From Rubrobacter sp. (GTDB lineage: Bacteria; Actinomycetota; Rubrobacteria; Rubrobacterales; Rubrobacteraceae): a stretch of 5,534 nucleotides of DNA. The translations under genes and the position numbers were made by a program. The notes below the pieces were generated by a model. It had not been told where the DNA came from. It saw only the letters and a program-made list of their open reading frames with translations, and ran no database searches. Positions 1-4,731 of this stretch are shown piece by piece. Position 1 is the first letter of the stretch. The number at the start of each line of letters is the position of its first letter. Where the stretch lies: positions 1 to 5,534 of the forward strand of contig JADDKG010000260.1 of assembly GCA_020253895.1 (NCBI GenBank), given 5' to 3'.

Positions 1-643
1 CGGTGGCCTTCGCGGCCAGGGTGTGGGTGCGCAGGGCGTACTCGTCCTGCTCCTCGCGGCTCACGCCGAAGGCGGCGGCGAGCCGGTCGGCGCTCTCCCC
101 CATCAGCTCCCCGGTGGAGTACTCGGAGATGGTTGGGGCCCGGGGCAGGAGGTCGCTCGGGCTCAGCCCCTCAAGCAGCCGGCGCAGCTCCAGAGGGGAC
201 TTCAGGCCCTGCGCCCGGAAGAGCCGCTCGCGGGTCTTCTTCTCGAACTGGGGCGGGGTGTCGGACATGACCTCCACCCCGCCCGCGATCGCGGCTGAGG
301 CCTTGCCGGCCCGGATCGTCTCCAGGGCGCTGGTTATGGCCTGGTTTGAGGAGATGCAGGCCATCGTCACCGTGTGCGCAGGGACGGAGTTCGGGATCCC
401 GGCCGCGAGCGCCGCGTCGCGGGCGACGTTCGAGGTGCGGAGGTTCTGGATCACGGTGCCCATCACGACGCAGCCCACGTCCTCCGGGGGGATCGCGGTG
501 CGCTCAAGGAGCCCCCGGAGCACCGTCCGGGCCAGGTCGTAGGAGGTCTGGCTCAGGTAGGCGGTCCCGGCCCGCATGAACGGTGTTCTCACGCCGTCCA
601 CCAGGACGACCCGGCGTCCCTCGTGTCTTCGATCCTCTGTCAT
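1..643 (-). CDS. fadI: FadI/HADHB-type thiolase (acetyl-CoA C-acyltransferase), N-terminal 214 residues
   Basis: Thiolases of this type perform the last step of beta-oxidation, splitting 3-oxoacyl-CoA with CoA to give acetyl-CoA and a shortened acyl-CoA in the cytosol. The ATG at 643 follows a strong GGAGGT (656-651) by 7 bases. The N-terminus has the usual VDGVRTPF opening (residues 15-22). The nucleophilic cysteine is C96 in MACISSNQAI, and GGVEVMSD follows at 121-128. MACISSNQA, SEYSTGELMGESADRLAAAF and EEQDEYALRTH match the trifunctional-enzyme beta subunit/FadI branch better than the biosynthetic AtoB branch; this comparison is from memory. The family is about 430 residues long, so the C-terminal half with the catalytic His and second Cys lies beyond the window. 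The gene starts 19 bases after the acyl-CoA dehydrogenase stop, so the two are very likely co-transcribed. A FadI partner (FadJ-like hydratase/dehydrogenase) could follow outside. Thiolase identity is near certain; the exact subtype is less so. Confidence 0.93.
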   Translation of the reverse strand, partial: MTEDRRHEGRRVVLVDGVRTPFMRAGTAYLSQTSYDLARTVLRGLLERTAIPPEDVGCVVMGTVIQNLRTSNVARDAALAAGIPNSVPAHTVTMACISSNQAITSALETIRAGKASAAIAGGVEVMSDTPPQFEKKTRERLFRAQGLKSPLELRRLLEGLSPSDLLPRAPTISEYSTGELMGESADRLAAAFGVSREEQDEYALRTHTLAAKAT

Positions 644-662
644 CTGTCGCACCTCCGGGTCC

Positions 663-1859
663 TCAGACCGTGGGGAAGAACGCCTGCTCGCCGGTGATGG
701 AGCGGCCCACGATCAGGGACTGCACCGTATCGGTGCCCTCGTAGGTGTAGATGATCTCCATGTCGGCCAAGTGCTTGCCGACGAGGTAGTCGACGAGCAC
801 GCCGTTGCCGCCCAGGATATCGCGGGCCTCGGCGCAGATCCTCTTCCCCTGCCGGGCGGTGATGAGCTTGGCCAGGGAAGCCTTACCGTGGGTCATCTCG
901 CCCCTGTCCATCAGCTGGGCGAGCCGGAAGCAGACGAGCTGCATCTGGGTGAGGTCGGCGAGCATCCCGGCCAGCCGGTACTGGATGAGCTGGAAGTTGG
1001 CCTGGGGGATGCCGAAGATCTCCCGCTCCTTCGCGTACCGCACGGCGGCCTCGTAGCAGGCGAGCGCGTGCCCAAGGGCCTGCCAGGCAACCCCGTAGCG
1101 GGTGTTGGTGAGCACGGTGGAGGTGTCGGCGAAGGAGTTGGCGTTCTCGAGCCGGTTCTCCTCGGGCACCCGGACGTTCTCCAGGGTGATGTCGGCCTGC
1201 CAGGAGGAGCGGTTGCCGATCTTGCCCCTTATCTTCTCGGCGGTGAAGCCCTCGGTGCCCTTCTCCACGAGGAAGCCCTTGACCTCCCCGTCGTCCTCGT
1301 CCCGGGCCCAAACCACCACGACGTCGGCGAAGGTGCCGTTGCCGATCCAACGCTTCCTCCCGTTGAGGACCCAGCCGTCTCCGTCCCTCTCGGCCGCGGT
1401 CTCGAGCATCACCACGTCGGAGCCGTGGTTAGGCTCGGTGAGGGCGAAGGCCCCGATCTTCTCCATCCTGGCCATCGCGGGAAGCCACTTCCGGCGCTGC
1501 TCCTCGCTGCCCAGAAGGGCGATGGAGGTCATGGCGAGCCCGGAGTGGACCCCGAAGAAGGTGCTCAAAGACCCGTCCCCGCGCGAGAGCTCCATCATCA
1601 CCAGCCCGGAGGCCAGGTTGCTCATCTCCGGACACCCGTACTCCCTGGGGATGACGTGCCCCGCTACGCCTAGCTCCGCGAGCTTGGGGATGAGCTCGAA
1701 GGGGAACTCCTCTTTGTTCCAGTACTCCCCCATGACCGGGATGACCTCCCGGTCGCAGAACGCCCTGACCCGGTCCCGGATCTCGCGGTCCTCGTCGCTC
1801 ATCCACTCCTCGACCATGTAGTAGTCGGTTCCGAGCCCTTTGCCTATGTCCGCTAGCAT
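663..1859 (-). CDS. Acyl-CoA dehydrogenase, glutaryl-CoA dehydrogenase/ACX4-like branch
   Basis: This 398-residue FAD flavoprotein should introduce the alpha,beta double bond into an acyl-CoA. The full ACAD fold is visible: N-terminal helical domain, the GAFALTEPNHGSD flavin/substrate signature (136-148), the KRWIGNGTFAD beta-domain segment (169-179), RYGVAW (254-259), DILGGNG (347-353), and TYEGTD (372-377) with E374 as the predicted catalytic base. The end GRSITGEQAF is typical of glutaryl-CoA dehydrogenases and plant ACX4 short-chain acyl-CoA oxidase. In the substrate loop, GDGSLSTFFGVHSGLA (94-109), the Arg that holds the glutaryl carboxylate in human GCDH (Arg94, mature numbering) is replaced by Ser99 in my alignment. 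A non-dicarboxylic acyl-CoA substrate is therefore more likely. The ATG at 1859 has AAAGGAG 4 bases upstream; Met15 and Met20 lack a ribosome site. A 91-base gap (1860-1950) follows the ALDH gene. It shows no GC stem with a T-run and no clear promoter, so read-through from the upstream pair is plausible. Confidence 0.93.
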   Translation of the reverse strand: MLADIGKGLGTDYYMVEEWMSDEDREIRDRVRAFCDREVIPVMGEYWNKEEFPFELIPKLAELGVAGHVIPREYGCPEMSNLASGLVMMELSRGDGSLSTFFGVHSGLAMTSIALLGSEEQRRKWLPAMARMEKIGAFALTEPNHGSDVVMLETAAERDGDGWVLNGRKRWIGNGTFADVVVVWARDEDDGEVKGFLVEKGTEGFTAEKIRGKIGNRSSWQADITLENVRVPEENRLENANSFADTSTVLTNTRYGVAWQALGHALACYEAAVRYAKEREIFGIPQANFQLIQYRLAGMLADLTQMQLVCFRLAQLMDRGEMTHGKASLAKLITARQGKRICAEARDILGGNGVLVDYLVGKHLADMEIIYTYEGTDTVQSLIVGRSITGEQAFFPTV

Positions 1860-1950
1860 CTCGCTCCTTTCACAGAGGTTTCGCAGCCGTCCTCTCCTGC
1901 GCCTACGCGGTACGAGCCGCGGCGTTGATCTTTCTCTGCGGCCGGCCTCC

Positions 1951-3591
1951 CTACCAGCGCCCCCGCACTCCGGGCAGACGCCGCATGAGCCGCAGCGAGA
2001 GGGACATCACCCCGGCGTAGGTCTCCCCGCCCATCCCGAGCACCGGGGCCACGAGGGGCAACAGCCGCTGGGTGACCACGGTCTGGGAGTCGGTGTACTT
2101 TAGGATCCCCTCCTCGCCGTGCCTCCTACCCACCCCGGAGTCCTTGAACCCGCCCATGGGGGCGTCGGTGGAGGCCCACGCGGGGGCGTAGGCCTCGTTG
2201 ATGTTGACCGTCCCGGCCCGGATGCGCCGGGCGACCTCGGCGCCCCGCCGGAGGTCGCGGGTCCACACGCTGGCGTTGAGGCCGTAGCGGGTCGCGTTGG
2301 ACAGCTCAACCGCCTGCTCCGGGGTGCGGAAGGGGAAGACGGAGACCACCGGGCCGAAGGTCTCCTCGGAGAAGAGCCTCGCCCCCTCCCCCACCCCGCC
2401 GAGCACGGTCGGCTCGTAGAAGTAGGGGCCTACGTCCGGGCGCGCCCGCCCTCCGGCGAGCACCTCTGCCCCTCGCTCCGCGGCCTCCTCCACGTGGGAG
2501 GAGACCCTCTCGAGCTGGGCGGCGGAGATGAGGGAGCCCATCTCGAAGCCGTAGTCCAGCCCTACTCCCAGCTTCACCCGCCGGGCCCGCTCGACAAAGC
2601 GGGAGAGGAACCCTTCGTAGACGGCGCCGTGCACGTAGAGCCGCTCGGCGGACATGCACAGCTGCCCGGCGTTGGAGAAGCAGGCCCGGACGGCCCCCTC
2701 TACAGCGGCCTCGAGGTCGGCGTCCTCGAAGACGATCATGGGGTTCTTCCCGCCGAGCTCGAGCGAGAAGCCCACGAGCCTGCGGGCGGCCGCCCCCGCG
2801 ACCTCCCTCCCGGTCGCGGTGCTGCCGGTGAACATCACGAAGTCGGCGTTCTGGACTATGGGGCCGCCGAGCCGGCCCCCGGGCCCGCAGACGACCTGCA
2901 CGAGCTCGCGCGGCAGCCCGCACCGCCGGAGCAGCCGCACGAGCCAAAGGGCGGTGAGGGGGGTCTTCTGGTCGGGCTTTATCACGGCGGCGTTCCCGGC
3001 CATGAGCGCCGGGATGGCGTCGGAGATGGCGAGGGTGAGCGGGTAGTTCCACGGCGCTATAAAGCCGACAACCCCCTTGGGGTGCCGGTGGTGGACGGCG
3101 GTGGTGAGCAGCGGGATGACGCCCCGCCGGCGGCGGCTCCTGAGGTAGCGTCCGGCGGCGTGGGCGTAGTAGCGGGAGACGATGGCTACGTCCATCACCT
3201 CCTCAAAGGCGTGCAGGCGGGCCTTGCCGGTCTCGAGCTGGACGAGGTCGAGGATCTCATCCCTGCCGCGCAGCACCTCGTCGTGGAAGCGCAGGAAGAT
3301 CCGGGCCCGCTCCCGGAAGGGAACCCGCTCCCACTCCTCCTGGGCCCGCCGGGCCCTCCGGAAGGCCCCCGCCACGTCCTCCGGGGCGCAGAGGGGCACC
3401 CCGGCGAAGACCTCCCCGGTGAAAGGGCACTCCACCTCCAGCACCTCCCCGGCGCTCCCGGCCACCGCCTCGCCCGCGAGGTCCTCCAGCAGCCCCTCGC
3501 CGACCCGCCCGGTGGCGGCCATGAGCGCCTCCGTCGCCGGGTACGCCCGCCCGCCGGGCGCGGCCCGCTCCTCGATCCTCACGGCACGCAT
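1951..3591 (-). CDS. NAD(P)-dependent aldehyde dehydrogenase, GabD2-like
   Basis: This 546-residue ALDH-superfamily enzyme oxidises an aldehyde to a carboxylic acid. Visible motifs are APWNYP (179-184) with oxyanion residue N182, IKPD (204-207), the GSTATG cofactor turn (256-261), LELGGKNP with general base E278, SNAGQLC with nucleophile C312, and EETFGPVVS (409-417). All key residues are intact. RACFSNAGQLC, the SGVGRRHG-type segment (485-492) and the C-terminal tail after the catalytic domain resemble mycobacterial GabD2 (annotated succinate-semialdehyde dehydrogenase) and its relatives that act on larger aldehydes. The substrate cannot be fixed from sequence. The ATG at 3591 overlaps the SDR stop by one base (TGATG), implying translational coupling. 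A second ATG at 3522 (Met24) has its own GGAGG and would give 523 residues, close to GabD2 length. The 23 residues between the two starts use the same GC-rich third positions as the rest, so I keep the upstream start. Odd details are an RSRRRR cluster (151-156) and a basic, hydrophobic tail (507-546). Confidence 0.9.
   Translation of the reverse strand: MRAVRIEERAAPGGRAYPATEALMAATGRVGEGLLEDLAGEAVAGSAGEVLEVECPFTGEVFAGVPLCAPEDVAGAFRRARRAQEEWERVPFRERARIFLRFHDEVLRGRDEILDLVQLETGKARLHAFEEVMDVAIVSRYYAHAAGRYLRSRRRRGVIPLLTTAVHHRHPKGVVGFIAPWNYPLTLAISDAIPALMAGNAAVIKPDQKTPLTALWLVRLLRRCGLPRELVQVVCGPGGRLGGPIVQNADFVMFTGSTATGREVAGAAARRLVGFSLELGGKNPMIVFEDADLEAAVEGAVRACFSNAGQLCMSAERLYVHGAVYEGFLSRFVERARRVKLGVGLDYGFEMGSLISAAQLERVSSHVEEAAERGAEVLAGGRARPDVGPYFYEPTVLGGVGEGARLFSEETFGPVVSVFPFRTPEQAVELSNATRYGLNASVWTRDLRRGAEVARRIRAGTVNINEAYAPAWASTDAPMGGFKDSGVGRRHGEEGILKYTDSQTVVTQRLLPLVAPVLGMGGETYAGVMSLSLRLMRRLPGVRGRW
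3528..3532 (-). promoter_or_regulatory. Internal Shine-Dalgarno before alternative ALDH start
   Basis: On the minus strand GGAGG lies 5 bases before an in-frame ATG at 3522. It is closer to consensus than the GGAAGGGG preceding the ATG at 3591, so the true or an additional start of the aldehyde dehydrogenase may be Met24. Confidence 0.4.
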
Positions 3592-4448
3592 CACCCCTTC
3601 CGGAGGGCGGCCCTCCCCGGAACCGCCCCGCTCCTCTGACGCCCCACGAACTCGTCCATGGAGTGGTTGACCCCGAAGAAGCCCATGATCCAATCCAGAA
3701 CATCCGCCGGCAGCACGTGCAGCGCCGGGACGGTGTTGACGATGAGGGGCATCTTCACCTCCTGCCGGTTGCGCTCGATCATGCGCACCACCTTCCCGGC
3801 CACCCTGTCCGGGTCCAGGATGGGCAAGATCCGCGGGAAGCGGGTCCTCACCCCCCGGAACATGCCGGTGTCTATGTAGTAGGGGTTGACGATGGTCGTC
3901 CGGATCCCCCGGTGCCCGCAGCGCTTGAGCTCGACCCGCAGCGACTCCATAAAGCCTATGGCCGCGTGCTTGCTCGCCGAGTAGTCGGTCTGCTTGCTGA
4001 CCCCCACGAGCCCCGCCGCCGAGGCTATGGTCACTATGTGCCCCTCGCCGCGCTCTATCATCCGCGGCAAAAACGACTTGGTCACCCAGTAGAGCGCGAG
4101 CACGTTTACCCGGAAGACCCGCTCTATCTGCTCGTCCGGGGCCTCGAGCAAGCGCTTGCCGGTGACCACCCCGGCGTTGTTTATGAGGATGTCCACATCC
4201 CCCACCTCTCCCCGCACCCTCCCCCCGACCTCGTAGACGGCCTCCCGGTCGGAGACGTCGCACACGTACCCGTACGCCCCGCCCCCGTTGTACGCCCCGA
4301 TCTCCCGCACCGCCCGCCCGATGGCCCCCTCGTCGAGGTCGTAGATCACCACCCGCGCACCCCGCCGGGCCAGCTTTACCGCCATGAGCAGCCCGAGCCC
4401 CCCGGCCCCGCCCGTAACCAGCGCAACCTTCCCCGGGATCTCCGTCAT
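3591..4448 (-). CDS. Classical short-chain dehydrogenase/reductase, RDH10/HSD17B11 (SDR16C)-like
   Basis: This 285-residue Rossmann-fold oxidoreductase is predicted to interconvert an alcohol and an aldehyde or ketone using NAD(P). The cofactor motif TGGAGGLG is at 12-19, and D37 after the second strand favours NAD over NADP. NNAG is at 90-93, and the catalytic tetrad is N115, S143, Y156 and K160 (YSASK). NNAGVVTGK with LLEAPDEQIER, GHIVTIASAAGL and PYYIDTGMFRGVR strongly recall vertebrate retinol dehydrogenase 10 and 17-beta-HSD11, which oxidise hydrophobic alcohols; this comparison is from memory. The vertebrate enzymes have an N-terminal membrane anchor; this one begins at the Rossmann strand. 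A hydrophobic stretch near 234-261 might touch membrane or lipid substrate. The start is the ATG at 4448, behind AGGAGG. A TTG at 4475 would add nine residues but lies upstream of the likely transcription start. The stop overlaps the ALDH start, so the product aldehyde is probably passed to that enzyme. It leads the operon. Confidence 0.9.
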   Translation of the reverse strand: MTEIPGKVALVTGGAGGLGLLMAVKLARRGARVVIYDLDEGAIGRAVREIGAYNGGGAYGYVCDVSDREAVYEVGGRVRGEVGDVDILINNAGVVTGKRLLEAPDEQIERVFRVNVLALYWVTKSFLPRMIERGEGHIVTIASAAGLVGVSKQTDYSASKHAAIGFMESLRVELKRCGHRGIRTTIVNPYYIDTGMFRGVRTRFPRILPILDPDRVAGKVVRMIERNRQEVKMPLIVNTVPALHVLPADVLDWIMGFFGVNHSMDEFVGRQRSGAVPGRAALRKG

Positions 4449-4453
4449 CCTCG

Positions 4454-4459
4454 CCTCCT
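4454..4459 (-). promoter_or_regulatory. Shine-Dalgarno fixing the SDR start
   Basis: A perfect AGGAGG on the minus strand lies 5 bases upstream of the ATG at 4448. It decides in favour of this start over an in-frame TTG at 4475, which has no such site. Confidence 0.75.
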
Positions 4460-4477
4460 CATCCGTCCTCGCCAAAC

Positions 4478-4506
4478 ATTGTAATCAACTAATGAAAACA
4501 CTGCAA
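4478..4506 (-). promoter_or_regulatory. Candidate sigma-A promoter of the SDR-ALDH operon
   Basis: Read on the minus strand, TTGCAG (4506-4501) and TACAAT (4483-4478) are separated by exactly 17 bases. The -10 matches the TATAAT consensus in five of six positions; the -35 matches only its first three bases. Transcription would start near 4471, giving a leader of about 23 bases that contains the AGGAGG. The setting is an AT-rich island in GC-rich DNA. This is a consensus match by eye only. Confidence 0.5.
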
Positions 4507-4623
4507 AGACCCGGGTCCCTGGGGGAGCAGGGCAGGACACGACCCCGGGTAGCATCCCGGGAAGCCGGGGCGGCGTTCTGAGACCGCAAAACCTCACCAG
4601 CCAAGAATACCCCCAACGACCGC

Positions 4624-4660
4624 CCGGAACCATCGCCCCGAAGGCCCGTTGACCGGAACC
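4624..4660. repeat. Pair of CCGGAACC direct repeats
   Basis: The octamer CCGGAACC occurs at 4624-4631 and 4653-4660, with start points 29 bases apart. The second copy overlaps the end of the TTGACC -35 candidate and the first lies upstream of it. This could be an activator site, or chance in GC-rich DNA. Confidence 0.25.
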
Positions 4661-4686
4661 GCCGGCGGGTATATCCTGCATATAAT
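4649..4686 (+). promoter_or_regulatory. Candidate promoter elements for the acyl-CoA synthetase
   Basis: TTGACC (4649-4654) is followed after 17 bases by TATCCT (4672-4677), a reasonable spaced pair with a start near 4684. Just downstream a perfect TATAAT (4681-4686) lies 26 bases from the TTGACC, too far to pair with it, and no good -35 sits 16-18 bases before it. One of the two -10 candidates is likely used, leaving a leader of roughly 40-50 bases. Which one cannot be told from sequence. Confidence 0.5.
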
Positions 4687-4709
4687 TAATCAGCGAATGA
4701 ATTTAATGC
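4678..4709. repeat. Imperfect 13-6-13 inverted repeat, operator-like
   Basis: The left arm GCATATAATTAAT (4678-4690) and the reverse complement of the right arm at 4697-4709 (GCATTAAATTCAT) agree at 10 of 13 positions, with a 6-base spacer, CAGCGA. The repeat contains the TATAAT and spans the expected transcription start of the synthetase gene. That is where a repressor dimer would block RNA polymerase. The arms are AT-rich, so a stable RNA hairpin or terminator is unlikely. TetR-type regulators of fatty-acid degradation genes often bind such sites, but no regulator gene is in the window. Confidence 0.5.
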
Positions 4710-4731
4710 TGAGACGGGGGGTGTGCAGGGA

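Larger units (their letters stand above)
4449..4731. other. Divergent intergenic regulatory region
   Basis: These 283 bases separate the two divergent transcription units. Both ends are AT-rich (about 4474-4505 and 4669-4709) and carry the candidate promoters. The middle is GC-rich, with three CCCGGG palindromes at 4510-4515, 4544-4549 and 4556-4561; the first sits inside the 10-base palindrome GACCCGGGTC (4508-4517). A perfect palindrome CCGCCGGCGG (4659-4668) lies between the TTGACC and TATCCT elements. I see no convincing small gene: a 78-codon minus-strand open frame (4681-4445) has no family resemblance and overlaps the SDR ribosome site. No terminator or riboswitch-like structure was recognised. 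Confidence 0.7.

Noticed and set aside
576..1673. 365-codon plus-strand open frame opposite the acyl-CoA dehydrogenase
   Set aside because: Same antisense shadow character; the minus-strand gene has every ACAD signature.
1860..1950. Possible terminator or promoter between the ALDH and acyl-CoA dehydrogenase genes
   Set aside because: Only a weak 5-base stem (CGCAG/CTGCG) and a GGCCGGCC palindrome (1940-1947) were seen; no T-run and no spaced -35/-10 pair.
2119..3639. 506-codon plus-strand open frame opposite the aldehyde dehydrogenase
   Set aside because: Low-complexity Gly/Pro/Glu/His composition without family motifs. Long antisense frames are expected opposite GC-rich genes.
3592..4263. 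Open frame extending the aldehyde dehydrogenase upstream to a 770-residue protein
   Set aside because: The extension reads through the SDR gene in another frame, is rich in Gly, Arg and Ala with no ALDH-like content, and the SDR motifs are intact in its own frame. It is a GC-bias shadow.
3663..4484. 273-codon plus-strand open frame opposite the SDR
   Set aside because: Pro/His/Arg-rich and motif-free; it is the mirror of the intact SDR gene.
4445..4681. 78-codon minus-strand open frame in the intergenic region
   Set aside because: No family resemblance, and it overlaps the SDR ribosome site and both candidate promoters.
4694..4709. Resemblance of the AT-rich repeat to the Bacillus FadR operator (TGAATGA half-site)
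   Set aside because: Only a GAATGA half-site matches and the partner half is missing, so the similarity is too weak to name a regulator.
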